The notes beneath the pieces were generated by a model. The model was not told the DNA's origin and ran no database searches. It was given only the letters and a program-made list of their open reading frames with translations. Made by a program: the position numbers and the translations under genes. Shown here one piece after another: positions 17,942 through 27,099 of a stretch of DNA of 64,000 nucleotides (position 1 is its first letter; the number at the start of each line of letters is the position of its first letter). Where the stretch lies: NCBI RefSeq assembly GCF_037996645.1, contig NZ_JBBMXV010000003.1:1-64000 (forward strand), written 5' to 3'. Source of the stretch: Halalkalicoccus tibetensis. GTDB lineage: Archaea > Halobacteriota > Halobacteria > Halobacteriales > Halalkalicoccaceae.

Positions 17942-19000
17942 ATGTCCTTATACTCCGTTCTCCGGCCGGCGCTGTTCCGGCTGCCGGCCGAGACCGCACA
18001 CACTGCGGTCACCGATCTCCTGAAGCTCGCCCAGCGAACGCCGGCGAGCTCGCTTCTCGAAGGTCGCTATCGGGTGGACGACCCCCGACTCGAGGTCGAT
18101 CGCCTCGGGCGGCACTTTCCCAACCCCGTTGGGGTCGCGGCCGGCTTCGACAAGAACGGCGAGTTCCCGCTCGCGCTCGCGGCGCTCGGCTTTGGCCACC
18201 TCGAGATCGGCGGCGTCACCGCCGACCCCCAATCGGGGAACCCCAGACCCAGGATGTTCCGCCTCCCGGAGGACGACGCCATCGTCAACCGGATGGGCTT
18301 CAACAACGACGGGGCCGACCGCGTCGGGGCGCGCCTCGAGCGCGCCGCGCTCCCCGACGTCCCCGTCGGCGTGAACCTCGGCAAGTCAAAGGCGACCCCT
18401 GCCGAGCGGGCACCCGAGGACTACCGCTACACCTACCGCCGGCTCGCCGAGCACGGCGACTTCTTCGTCGTCAACGTCTCGAGCCCGAACACTCCCGGAC
18501 TGCGCGAGCTCCAAGGGGAGGACCACCTCCGGGGGATCCTCACGGCGCTCCGGGACGCCGGCGCGGATCCCCTGCTGGTCAAGCTCTCGCCCGACCTCAC
18601 CGACGGGGCGATCGAGGACGCCATCGGCGTCGTCGAGGAGCTCGACCTCGACGGGATCATCGCGACCAACACCTCGACCGATCGACCCGAGAGCCTCCGG
18701 GGAGAACACCGCCAGGAGGCGGGTGGCCTCTCGGGTAAGCCGATCGAACCGCGGGCGACCGACGTGGTCCGGTTCATCGCCGAGCGGACCGACGTCCCGA
18801 TCGTCGGCGTCGGCGGCGTCTTCACCGCCGAGGACGCCTACCGGAAGATCCGCGCGGGCGCGAGCCTCGTCCAGCTCTACACGGGCCTGGTCTATCGGGG
18901 CCCCTCGATCGCCCGCGAGATCAACGAGGGGCTGCTCGCGCTGCTCGAGCGCGACGGGTTCGACTCGGTAGAAGCGGCGATCGGCGCGGACCTCGAATAG
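17942..19000 (+). CDS. pyrD: Dihydroorotate dehydrogenase (quinone), class 2
   Basis: 352 residues. It oxidises dihydroorotate to orotate, passing electrons through FMN to membrane quinone (fourth step of pyrimidine synthesis). Class 2 is indicated by the N-terminal helical membrane-association segment (LYSVLRPALFRLPAETAHTA) and by a catalytic serine in NVSSPNTPGLR, where class 1 has Cys. FMN-binding parts FPNPVGVAAGFDKNGE, NRMGFNN and GVGGVFTAEDAYRKIRAGA are intact. The start at 17942 gives this conserved N-terminus. Confidence 0.95.
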   Translation: MSLYSVLRPALFRLPAETAHTAVTDLLKLAQRTPASSLLEGRYRVDDPRLEVDRLGRHFPNPVGVAAGFDKNGEFPLALAALGFGHLEIGGVTADPQSGNPRPRMFRLPEDDAIVNRMGFNNDGADRVGARLERAALPDVPVGVNLGKSKATPAERAPEDYRYTYRRLAEHGDFFVVNVSSPNTPGLRELQGEDHLRGILTALRDAGADPLLVKLSPDLTDGAIEDAIGVVEELDLDGIIATNTSTDRPESLRGEHRQEAGGLSGKPIEPRATDVVRFIAERTDVPIVGVGGVFTAEDAYRKIRAGASLVQLYTGLVYRGPSIAREINEGLLALLERDGFDSVEAAIGADLE

Positions 19001-19009
19001 CTCGAAAAG

Positions 19010-20575
19010 TCAGACGCGCTCGGGATCAAGCTCGATGTCGAGCTCCGCGAGCAGCTCCCTCGCCTCCTCGCGTTTCTCCTGGTGTTCCTCGAGGAACTCT
19101 TCCATCAGTACTGCCGCCTGCTCCTTACAGCCCCCACAGAGGCGTTCGCCGCCGACGCACTCGTCGTAGACCTCCTTCGCGAACTCGTCGTCGTCGCCGG
19201 CCAGGAGGTAGGCGTACAGCTCGTAGACGGGACACTCGTCGGCCTTCCCGCCGAGCTCGCGCTGCTTCTCGGCGGTCTCGCGCCCGCCCGTGGTCGCGGA
19301 GTTGACCTTCTCGTAGCCCGTCTCGGGGTCGTCGAGCAGGCTGATGTGGCTCGCCGGGATCGACGAGGACATCTTCCCTCCGGTGAGGCCGGTCATGAAC
19401 CGATGGTAGAGCGAGGAGGGCGCACGGAAGCCGTAGCCGCCGTGGTCGAGTTCGACCTCGCGGGCGAGCTCGTCGGCCTCCCCTTGGGAGAGCTCGAACG
19501 TGTCGATGTGGGCCTCGTAGACGCGCTTCTCGCCCTCGACGGCCTCTATGAGCGCCTCGAACGCCGCCTCGGTCGCGTTCCGATCGAGGAACCGTACCCG
19601 CGGGCGGAGCGGCTCCTTGCCCGCCGCCCGCAGCTTCTCGACCGTCGAGTCGATCGTCGCGGGGTCGTGGAGGTCCGCGAGCGTGTCGTACTCGGCGATC
19701 CAGTCGGCGGCCTCGACACAGCGCGGTCGGTCGGGCTCCTCGGCGAACTCCCCGCGCTCCTCGTAGGCGCGCGCGAGCACTGCCCGCTCGCCGGGGTCGG
19801 CCTCGAAGCTCGCGTAGGCCTCGGTGACGCCGAAATAGCGGGTCCGAGCGGCCAGATCGCGCGCCAGCCGGACGTGGGGGTCCTGGTCGGGCCCTACCGG
19901 GATCACGGTGGGCTTGGGCTCCTCGAGCTGCGGGTAGAGGATGTCGGCCATCTGGGTGACGACCGACTGCATATGTGAGACAGACGTCTCGCCCTCGAAG
20001 CCGTAGATCGCCGCCATCTCCGAGAAGTTGACCTCGCTGCCCAGCTCGAAGGCGAGGTCCTGCAGGTCGTGGTTCTCCGACTGGCGGTAGAGCTCGCCCT
20101 CCTCGGGATCGAATCCGAGCGCGAGCAGGCTGAGGAGGTAGTCCCGGGCGTGTTCGTCGATCTCCGCCCACGACATGCCCCGCGCGGAGTGGGCCTCGAG
20201 GTCGGCGATCAGCCCGTAGGTGTCCCCGCCCTGCTCCTGGTGCCAGATCAGCTCGTCGAAGACGAGCTTGTGGCCGATGTGGGGATCGCCCGTCGGCATG
20301 AACCCCGAGAGCGCGGCGAAGGGCTCGCCCTCGCGCATCGCGCGGGCCACCGGGCCGTAGTCGCGATGGCCGAAGATCACGCCCCGGCGCATCAGGTAAT
20401 GGGGGTCGGCGACGTCGGGGAAGATCCCGTCGAACTCCTCGATGCCGAACTGCTCGAACAGGTTCCGGTAGTCGTCGACCGCCGAGGAACCCCACGGGTC
20501 GAGGGCGACGTCGTCGGTGGCGGCTCCCCCGTCGGGCTGTACGTCCTCGGCCTCGTGTGGTGGTTCCTCGCTCAT
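19010..20575 (-). CDS. trpS: Tryptophanyl-tRNA synthetase
   Basis: 521 residues, class I synthetase charging tRNA-Trp. The HIGH motif is PHIGH at 98-102 and the KMSKS motif is GGKMSSS near residue 400. The archaeal/eukaryal type is indicated by FMPTGDPHIGHK and the N-terminal extension. The C-terminus carries a CGGCKEQA segment. Its start overlaps the endA stop by 4 bases, so endA and trpS are translationally coupled. In haloarchaea the tRNA-Trp precursor has an intron removed by EndA, giving the pairing biological sense. Confidence 0.94.
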   Translation of the reverse strand: MSEEPPHEAEDVQPDGGAATDDVALDPWGSSAVDDYRNLFEQFGIEEFDGIFPDVADPHYLMRRGVIFGHRDYGPVARAMREGEPFAALSGFMPTGDPHIGHKLVFDELIWHQEQGGDTYGLIADLEAHSARGMSWAEIDEHARDYLLSLLALGFDPEEGELYRQSENHDLQDLAFELGSEVNFSEMAAIYGFEGETSVSHMQSVVTQMADILYPQLEEPKPTVIPVGPDQDPHVRLARDLAARTRYFGVTEAYASFEADPGERAVLARAYEERGEFAEEPDRPRCVEAADWIAEYDTLADLHDPATIDSTVEKLRAAGKEPLRPRVRFLDRNATEAAFEALIEAVEGEKRVYEAHIDTFELSQGEADELAREVELDHGGYGFRAPSSLYHRFMTGLTGGKMSSSIPASHISLLDDPETGYEKVNSATTGGRETAEKQRELGGKADECPVYELYAYLLAGDDDEFAKEVYDECVGGERLCGGCKEQAAVLMEEFLEEHQEKREEARELLAELDIELDPERV

Positions 20576-21603
20576 GGTGTGAGTCTGCCGACCGAGATCC
20601 AGGCCGGCTCCGTACCGTCGTTCGCGTCCGTCAGCGCAAAAACCATTCGTTTGCGCACCCCGTGGGCCAGCCGGACGTCGAGCGCGAGCTCCCGGGGCGA
20701 GCTGACGTGATCGGGGCGCAGCACCCGGACGAGGGACTCGGAGTGGCCCAGCTCGTCGACCGAGTCGACGTCGGCGTAGACCCGGAAGTCAGCCCCGAAC
20801 TTGAAGCCGGTCTTCGGGACGACCCCCCGCTCGCGCAGCGCAGCGTAGACCGCGAGCCGGCGGTCGAACCGCTCACCCTCGACGGCCCGGCCGCGGTCGA
20901 GAACCCCGTCGTCGATCGAAAGCGAGCCCCGATCCGCGAGATAGGCGGCCTCGACCAGCGAGAGCTGGATCGGGCCGTCGGCCCCGCTCTCGCGGCCGGC
21001 CAGCGGCTGACCGTAGAACCCCTCGGAGAACAGCGCCTCGGGCGGGTCCCAGGCGACTGCCCGATCGGCGAGCAGGTCCGCCTCGGTCGACCCGGAAAAC
21101 CCCGTCGAGGTACCCTCCACGGCGGGCCGCCCGACCTCGAAGTAGGTCACCTCGCTCTCCTCGTCGACGACGGCGATCGACCCCTCGAGGTCGGCGACGG
21201 GGAGCGACTCGCGCTCGCCGGCGACCCGGAGCTCGTAGAGCCGATCGTCGTCCCACGGGCCCGAACCCCGCTCGTAGACGACGAAGTGGGCACCCTCCGA
21301 CGGGTCGGGAACCCAGCCCTCGCGTGCGGGCGAGAGGTAGAAGCCCCGTTCGCGGAGGTCGGCGTAGACGAGAAAGCGGACGAGGAAGGTCGGGTCCGCC
21401 ATCCGCCGGACGAACGCCGGGAAGTCGAGGTCCCCCACCCGGAGGTCGCCCCGGGAGAGCAGATGGGCCGCCTCGACGGGCGCCAGCGCGATCTCGTTGC
21501 CCTCGACCGGGCGGCCGTAGCCCCGCGAGTCGTAGTAGCGCTGGCGGGCGTCGCCCGCGACGCGGACCACCCCGTCCTCGAGTCGGCCCCGCGGTTCGTT
21601 CAT
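20572..21603 (-). CDS. endA: tRNA-splicing endonuclease
   Basis: 343 residues, about twice the single-unit archaeal EndA, built of two endonuclease-like repeats in one chain, as known for Euryarchaeota with homodimeric enzymes. The catalytic C-terminal unit contains FKFGADFRVYADVD (Tyr region), the His in LDVRLAHGVRK and the following basic residue. It cuts bulge-helix-bulge introns in pre-tRNAs and the rRNA processing stems such as those seen in this window. It sits between a zinc-finger protein (30-base gap) and trpS (4-base overlap). Confidence 0.92.
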   Translation of the reverse strand: MNEPRGRLEDGVVRVAGDARQRYYDSRGYGRPVEGNEIALAPVEAAHLLSRGDLRVGDLDFPAFVRRMADPTFLVRFLVYADLRERGFYLSPAREGWVPDPSEGAHFVVYERGSGPWDDDRLYELRVAGERESLPVADLEGSIAVVDEESEVTYFEVGRPAVEGTSTGFSGSTEADLLADRAVAWDPPEALFSEGFYGQPLAGRESGADGPIQLSLVEAAYLADRGSLSIDDGVLDRGRAVEGERFDRRLAVYAALRERGVVPKTGFKFGADFRVYADVDSVDELGHSESLVRVLRPDHVSSPRELALDVRLAHGVRKRMVFALTDANDGTEPAWISVGRLTP

Positions 21604-21633
21604 GTCCGCCCTTGCGCGAGGGCTCTCAAAGGC

Positions 21634-22356
21634 TCACCGGTCGTCGCACGTGGAGTCGAGACAGCGCCGTCCCCTGGGGGTCTCGAAGCGCGGCAATCCA
21701 CACTCGCAGGCCCCGATCACGACCCCGTCGGGGATCACGTAGCCGACCTCGCAGTCGGGGTAGTTCTCACAGCCCGCGAGCAGCCCGCCCCGGCGGATGA
21801 TCCGGAGGGATCCGTCGCAGTCCGGACAGTCCCACTCGCGATCGAAGCACTCGCGCACGGCGTCGTCGAGCGACTCGCACTCCCGGGAGAGACAGAGCTC
21901 GAAGCGCTCGCCGCGCGCGACCGACATCCTCGGCAGCCCGCAGTCACAGCGCTCGTCGAGGACGCTCGCGCCGTCGGGCAGCCCGTAGCGGGCGTCGCAG
22001 CCGAGACAGGAGACGGCCCCGCCGGCACGCACGAGAACGCGCTCGCAGTCGGGACAGTCCCCGATCGGGATCCCGGCCCTCGATCCGGGATACTCGCCGA
22101 AGCCATAGGCGCTCCTCGACTCGACGCGGAGGGTTCGGTCGCCTGCGATCGCCGTAATGGAAAACCCACCGTTTCGGGTGCGGGCCACGGAGTCGGCGCG
22201 GGTGAGCCACGCCACCGGTTGGTAGCCGTCAGTATCGTGGACGAGCACGGTGTTGTCGGGCTTGAGCAGGACGACCACCTCGCCGCGGTGAGTCCCCTCA
22301 CCGGTGTGAACGAGGCAGTCGCCGGCGAACACGGAGAGCGTATCGGCGTCTGGCAT
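21634..22356 (-). CDS. Protein with NucS-N-like domain and four C4 zinc modules
   Basis: 240 residues. The first ~60 residues (LSVFAGDCLVHTGEG, then VVVLLKPDNTVLVHDTDGYQ and PVAWL) resemble the N-terminal DNA-binding domain of NucS/EndoMS. No nuclease domain follows. Instead there are four cysteine clusters: C101/104/117/120, C137/139/155/160, C177/180/196/202 and C217/219/232/237. The first and third look like topoisomerase I C-terminal zinc fingers (CPDC...GCxxYPxC). It is probably a single-strand or branched nucleic-acid binder. It is first in a unit with endA and trpS. The precise role is unknown. Confidence 0.8.
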   Translation of the reverse strand: MPDADTLSVFAGDCLVHTGEGTHRGEVVVLLKPDNTVLVHDTDGYQPVAWLTRADSVARTRNGGFSITAIAGDRTLRVESRSAYGFGEYPGSRAGIPIGDCPDCERVLVRAGGAVSCLGCDARYGLPDGASVLDERCDCGLPRMSVARGERFELCLSRECESLDDAVRECFDREWDCPDCDGSLRIIRRGGLLAGCENYPDCEVGYVIPDGVVIGACECGLPRFETPRGRRCLDSTCDDR

Positions 22357-22437
22357 GGGCCAGTTGGTCCGCCGCCCGTATATGAACGTTCGCGCGGCGG
22401 TCGGCAGGACTTTGCCGTGCGAGCGGGCAGGTCCGGT

Positions 22438-23088
22438 ATGGACTGTGTGCTGTTCGACATGGACGGCGTGATCGTCGACTCGGAGGACTACTGGGTCGAT
22501 CGCGAGCGCGAGGAGCTACTGCCGGCGGTCGTCGAGGAGGACGTCCCCGTGAGCGAGATCACCGGCATGAACTATAAGGAGATCTACGAGTACCTCGATT
22601 CGAACTACACGACCCTCGTCGATCGTCCGGAGTACATCGACCGGTTCGAGGAGATCGCCCGCGAGATCTACACCGAGCACGCCGAACTCATGCCCGGGTT
22701 TCGCGACCTGCTCGCCGACCTCCACGAGCACGGCGTCCGAACGGCGATCGTCTCCTCGTCGCCACCCGACTGGATTGAAACCGTCACCGACCGGTTCGAC
22801 CTGGAGAGGTTCGACGAGATCGTCAGCGCCGAGCACATCGACGGGCCCGGCAAGCCCGAGCCGGCGATCTACGAGCACGCCGCCCGGGAGATGGGCGTCG
22901 AGCCCGGCGACTGTATCGTCGTCGAGGACTCCGAACATGGCGTCGAGTCCGCCGCGGCGGCGGGCGCGTACACCCTCGCCTACGAGACCGCCACGAACGA
23001 CGACCACGACCACTCCGCGGCCGACGAAAGCGTCTCGGGGCCCGATGAACTCCGCGAGCGACTGCTCGCCCTATGTGACGCGGACTGA
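22438..23088 (+). CDS. HAD-superfamily hydrolase (phosphoglucomutase/phosphatase-like)
   Basis: 216 residues. Motif I is DMDGV with D7 as nucleophile and D9 as acid/base. Motif II is the Ser of IVSSSPPD, motif III is the Lys in GPGKPEP, and motif IV is VVEDSEHG. The helical cap between motifs I and II fits subfamily I (beta-phosphoglucomutase, phosphoglycolate phosphatase). The His-rich tail NDDHDHSAAD is unusual. Substrate unknown. The ATG at 22438 gives the conserved N-terminus. Its end overlaps the helicase gene by 18 bases (convergent). Confidence 0.85.
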   Translation: MDCVLFDMDGVIVDSEDYWVDREREELLPAVVEEDVPVSEITGMNYKEIYEYLDSNYTTLVDRPEYIDRFEEIAREIYTEHAELMPGFRDLLADLHEHGVRTAIVSSSPPDWIETVTDRFDLERFDEIVSAEHIDGPGKPEPAIYEHAAREMGVEPGDCIVVEDSEHGVESAAAAGAYTLAYETATNDDHDHSAADESVSGPDELRERLLALCDAD

Positions 23089-25407
23089 TCGGCTCTCGGC
23101 CACGGGCCGAAGCGGCAGGTCGGGGAAGACCACCTCGATCGTGTAGGTGAGCTCCTCGGCGTTCCCGCCAAAGACACCCACGGGAACCGTCGTCGAGCCG
23201 AGGAACGTCTCGGTCTCGGTCATCTCCACGTCATTGACCGTCACGCGAACCGCGGCGTTGGCCCCGCCCGCGATCGACTCGACCTCGACCTCGCACATCT
23301 CGTTTTTCCCCTGACCGATGGATTCGGGGAACGCGCCCCAATCGAAGCGGAGGGCGGGCAGCGAGCCGGCGTTCTCCAGCACTCGCTCGGCGACGCTCTC
23401 GGTCAGCCCGGCCTCGACCAGCCCCTCGACGCCGGCCTCGCGCACGTCGCCCGGCGAGGTGAGCCCCTCGCCCGCGAGCTTGCTCGCGCGGCCGGGCCCG
23501 ATCCCCGAGACCGCCGTCAGCCCGACCGCGTCGTCGCTAACGCCGTACTCGACGCGCCCCTCGATCCGGCTCACGAGGTTCGCGCTCCGGGGGTCGGCGA
23601 AGCGCTCGCAGAAGGCGTGGAACGCCGCCAGCAGCCGGAGCGTGTTCTGGCGGATCACCCACGCGTCGCCCGAGAGCTCCGAGGGCGTCGTGCCGGTCAT
23701 CGCCCCCCGGAGGATCGCGAGCACCTTCCGCTCGCCCGCGTCGAGGTCGCCCCCACGCCCCGAGAGCGCCGCGTCGATCGCGTCGCGCTCGGACTGGCGA
23801 GCGCTGACGCTGTCGAACTCGCTCGCGCGCGCGATCGTCTCGAGGACCGCGTCCTCCTCGATGGACTCGCGGATCGCCAGGTCGTGAAAGCGGGCGGCCG
23901 TCCCCAGGCGGAGGTAGTACTTCGAGGCGAGCACGCCGAGCGGGGTGGTGTCGACCGACAGGTCCTCGTCCACCGTGAGGAACCCCCGCTCGACCAGCGA
24001 GTCGAGGGTCTCGCGCACGCGCTCGCGGAGCGTCTCGAACCCGTACTCGGCGGGCTGGCTCCGTGCGCGCACGTAGTAGAACGTCGTCTCGAGCCACTCC
24101 ATCACGTCCTCGAGGCTCTCGATGGTGCCCATCGCCACCTCGGCGTTCAGGTGGGCGTCGATGTCCTCCGCCAGCCGGGACTCGATCTCCTTTCCCTCCC
24201 GCAGGAGGCGGCGATAGCGGTCGGCCTCCGAGCGATCGCAGATCACCCAGCCGTAGCCCACGTCGTCGTAGCCCGGCCGGCCCGCCCGCCCGAGCATCTG
24301 CAGGACGTCGAGCGGGCTCATGTCGACCTCGCCCTCGAGCGGGTCGTGGTACTTCGTATCGCGGATGACGACGCAGCGCGCGGGCAGGTTCACGCCCCAG
24401 GCGAGGGTCGAGGTCGAGAACAGCAGCTGTATCTTGCCCTCCTTGAACCACTCCTCGATCAGGTCCCGGTCGTTCTTCGAGAGGCCGGCGTGGTGGAAGC
24501 CCACGCCGTCGAGCGCGGACTGGCGCAGCGTGTTGTTCTCCAACCGTTGGGTTTCGGTGTGGAAGTCGTAGTCGCCGCGCGCGCCCATCGGGACGTCGCG
24601 CTCGACGAGCTCGTCGCGGGCCTTCTTCGCGGCCTGCACGGTGTCCTGGCGGGAGGCGACGAAGACGAGCGCCTGGCCGTCCTCACGGACGTGGGGCTCG
24701 GCCAGATCGAGCGCCCGGTAGAGCCGGCGGTACTTGTCCGCGAAGGAGTTCTCGCCGTGCGAGTAGGTCTTCACGTCGGCGTGGAGGTCGACCGGGCGGT
24801 AGTCGTCGCCGAAGGCGAAGGTCGTCTCGGGGCCGGCGTCGAGCCAGTCGGCGACGTCCCCGATGTTCGGCATGGTCGCGGAGAGCGCGACGATCCGTGG
24901 CTCGCAGAGCCGTCGGAGCCGCGAGATCGTTACCTCCAGCACCGAACCCCGCCGATCGGAGTCGAGCAGGTGGACCTCGTCGATCACGCAGCAGTCGACG
25001 TCGGTGACGAAGTCGTATCTGCGGGAGTCGTGTTTTCGGGTCGCCGAGTCGGCCTTCTCGGGAGTCATCACGAGGATGTCCGCGCGGCGCGCCCTGCGCG
25101 GGTTGAGGTCGCGCTCGCCGGTGACGACGTAGACCGAGTAGCCCAGCTCCTCGAAGCGTTCCCACTCGCCCTCCTTCTCGTTGGTCAGCGCGCGCATCGG
25201 CGCGATGAAGAGCGCGGTGCCGCCGTCCTTGAGCGCGCGACAGATCGCCAGCTCGGCGAGCGCGGTCTTGCCGCTGGCGGTGGGTGCGCTGGCGACGACG
25301 TTCTCGTCGCCCTCGATCAGCGCCGGCAGCGCCTCGCGCTGCATCGCGTTGAACGACTCGAAGGGGAAGGCCTCCGCGAACTCGGGGAGCGCCTCGGCGA
25401 CCTGCAT
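23071..25407 (-). CDS. Ski2/Brr2-like DEAD/DEAH-box helicase
   Basis: 778 residues, superfamily 2 helicase. Motif I is APTASGKT, motif II IDEVHLL, motif III LSATMPN and motif VI QMLGRAGRPGYD. After the two RecA domains come a winged-helix region and a Sec63/Brl-like part with a helix-hairpin-helix (VSGIGPGRASKLAGEG). A C-terminal beta-sandwich follows (MCEVEVESIAGG...EVVFPDLPLRP), as in Brr2/Slh1-type proteins rather than Hel308, which lacks that last domain. The role is probably RNA or DNA duplex unwinding. The partner is unknown. Confidence 0.85.
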   Translation of the reverse strand: MQVAEALPEFAEAFPFESFNAMQREALPALIEGDENVVASAPTASGKTALAELAICRALKDGGTALFIAPMRALTNEKEGEWERFEELGYSVYVVTGERDLNPRRARRADILVMTPEKADSATRKHDSRRYDFVTDVDCCVIDEVHLLDSDRRGSVLEVTISRLRRLCEPRIVALSATMPNIGDVADWLDAGPETTFAFGDDYRPVDLHADVKTYSHGENSFADKYRRLYRALDLAEPHVREDGQALVFVASRQDTVQAAKKARDELVERDVPMGARGDYDFHTETQRLENNTLRQSALDGVGFHHAGLSKNDRDLIEEWFKEGKIQLLFSTSTLAWGVNLPARCVVIRDTKYHDPLEGEVDMSPLDVLQMLGRAGRPGYDDVGYGWVICDRSEADRYRRLLREGKEIESRLAEDIDAHLNAEVAMGTIESLEDVMEWLETTFYYVRARSQPAEYGFETLRERVRETLDSLVERGFLTVDEDLSVDTTPLGVLASKYYLRLGTAARFHDLAIRESIEEDAVLETIARASEFDSVSARQSERDAIDAALSGRGGDLDAGERKVLAILRGAMTGTTPSELSGDAWVIRQNTLRLLAAFHAFCERFADPRSANLVSRIEGRVEYGVSDDAVGLTAVSGIGPGRASKLAGEGLTSPGDVREAGVEGLVEAGLTESVAERVLENAGSLPALRFDWGAFPESIGQGKNEMCEVEVESIAGGANAAVRVTVNDVEMTETETFLGSTTVPVGVFGGNAEELTYTIEVVFPDLPLRPVAESRSVRVT

Positions 25408-25443
25408 CTGTCGGGTAGGGGGGCCGGCGGAGGAAAGGCGTTT

Positions 25444-27000
25444 CTAGTCGTTGCCGTCCTCGCCCTCGCTCTCGATGTCGGTCCCGAACCCCTTGATCAG
25501 CACCCGCGCCAGCGCGGCGACCGGAATGATCTCGAGGCGGCCGATCCACATGTTGAGCATGAGGATCCCCTTCGCGGCGTCGGGCATCCCGTGGCCCGTG
25601 AGCCCGGCCGAGATCCCGACGTTGCCCTGGGCGCTCGCGACCTCGAAGAGGACGGTCTCCAGTGGCTCGCCGAGGACGACCAGCAGGCCGACGACGCCGA
25701 CCAGCAGGAGGAGGATCCACAGCAGCCCGACCGCGGCGGCCTGATCGAACTCCGAGGAGGACTGGTCGACGGTGGCCTCGCCCTCCTCGCTTGCGACGTC
25801 GGGCGTCCGGTCGACGTCGTTGAAGAACGCCTGGGTGATCCGGTAGTAGGATCCCTTCATCAGCGAGATCAGCCGGATGACCTTGATCCCGCCGGCGGTC
25901 GAGCCCGAGGCGCCCCCGATCGTCATCCCGGCGACCAGCATCAGCATGGCCTCGCCCGACCAGAGCGTCCCCAGCGCGCCGTCGGTCTGGAAGCCGGTAC
26001 AGCTGAGTGCCGAGACGAACTGGAAGACGCCGAAGCGGATCGCCTCGCCGCGGGTCTCGAAGGGGCCGCCGAACAGGAACATCGAGACCAGCAGCGCGCC
26101 GACGGCGAACAGCACGAACAGCCAGCGCGTCTGGCGGTCCTCGTAGAGCGCGCGGACCGACCCCTTGAGGACGTAGTAGTGGACGGCAAACGAGATCGCC
26201 CCTAGCGCCATGATCGGCAGCAGGACGGCCTCGATCAGCGGGCTGTCGTAGGCGGCGATGCTGTCGTCGACGACGGTGAACCCGCCGGTCGAGATCCCGG
26301 TCATCCCGTGGTTGATCGCGTGCCAGGCGGGCATCCCCGCGAGCCAGAGCGCGACGATCGCGATCACGGTGACGGCGACGAACACCCACCAGATCGCGCG
26401 CATGGTCTCGCGCGTGCTCGATCCGATCTCCTCGACGGCGGCCTTCTCCTCGTAGAGCTGGCGAAAGGAGCCGCTCTCGCCGGTGAGGACGATCGCCGCC
26501 GCGAGCACGACGACGCCGATCCCGCCGATCCACTGGATCAGCGAGCGCCACCACTGGATCGTCGCGGGGTGTTGGGCCTCGTCGAGACTCATCGTCAGGC
26601 CCGTCCCGGTGACGCCGCTGGTCCCCTCGAAGACCGCGTCGACCGGCGAGAGGAAGACGGCGAGGGTCCGATTCAGTTCGGGGGTGGCGAGCCAGCGCGG
26701 GTCGAGCGCGACCGTCCAGGCGACGAAGAGGATCGGCAGGCTACAGAGGACGCCGCTGAACAGCCACGCCAGCGCCGCGGTGACGAGCCCGTGGGCGGGA
26801 TCGGTGTCGGGCGCGTCGCTCCCCCAGCGGGTCAGCAGGGCGCCGAGCCCACCGGTGAGCGCCGCCGAGAGCAGGAGGGCGGGGATCGCGTACCACTCGC
26901 CGAAGACGACGGCGACGATCGACGATCCGGCCATCAGCCCCGCCAGCAACACGAACAGCGTGCCGAGGTCGCCCCCGATCGTCCGCGCGTCGTCCCACAT
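25444..27000 (-). CDS. trkH: TrkH-type potassium transporter, membrane subunit
   Basis: 518 residues from the ATG at 27000. It has about 10 hydrophobic segments arranged as repeated TM-pore-TM units. The four selectivity-filter regions are recognisable: TSGVTGTGLT, ISTGGFT, LSCTGFQTDG and NVGISAGLT. Haloarchaea accumulate molar K+, and TrkH with soluble TrkA mediates uptake. A cytoplasmic loop (DVDRTPDVASEEGEATVDQ) is long and acidic. No trkA is adjacent in the window. Divergent from lipA. Confidence 0.9.
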   Translation of the reverse strand: MWDDARTIGGDLGTLFVLLAGLMAGSSIVAVVFGEWYAIPALLLSAALTGGLGALLTRWGSDAPDTDPAHGLVTAALAWLFSGVLCSLPILFVAWTVALDPRWLATPELNRTLAVFLSPVDAVFEGTSGVTGTGLTMSLDEAQHPATIQWWRSLIQWIGGIGVVVLAAAIVLTGESGSFRQLYEEKAAVEEIGSSTRETMRAIWWVFVAVTVIAIVALWLAGMPAWHAINHGMTGISTGGFTVVDDSIAAYDSPLIEAVLLPIMALGAISFAVHYYVLKGSVRALYEDRQTRWLFVLFAVGALLVSMFLFGGPFETRGEAIRFGVFQFVSALSCTGFQTDGALGTLWSGEAMLMLVAGMTIGGASGSTAGGIKVIRLISLMKGSYYRITQAFFNDVDRTPDVASEEGEATVDQSSSEFDQAAAVGLLWILLLLVGVVGLLVVLGEPLETVLFEVASAQGNVGISAGLTGHGMPDAAKGILMLNMWIGRLEIIPVAALARVLIKGFGTDIESEGEDGND

Positions 27001-27099
27001 CCCTTCGACCTCCGCATCCCACGGGGGAGGGAGTTGGCCCTTCGATCGCCGGGTCGCGATCCCCGCAGGTTTTTGCCCCGCCGCTCCCCAGTGGTGACA

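Noticed and set aside
20557-22437. Long N-terminal extension of the HAD gene
   Set aside because: The frame is open upstream only as a shadow of endA and the zinc-finger gene; the ATG at 22438 directly precedes the conserved DxDGV motif.
23617-26205. 862-codon plus-strand frame over the helicase and TrkH genes
   Set aside because: No family resemblance; both minus-strand genes carry complete motif sets.
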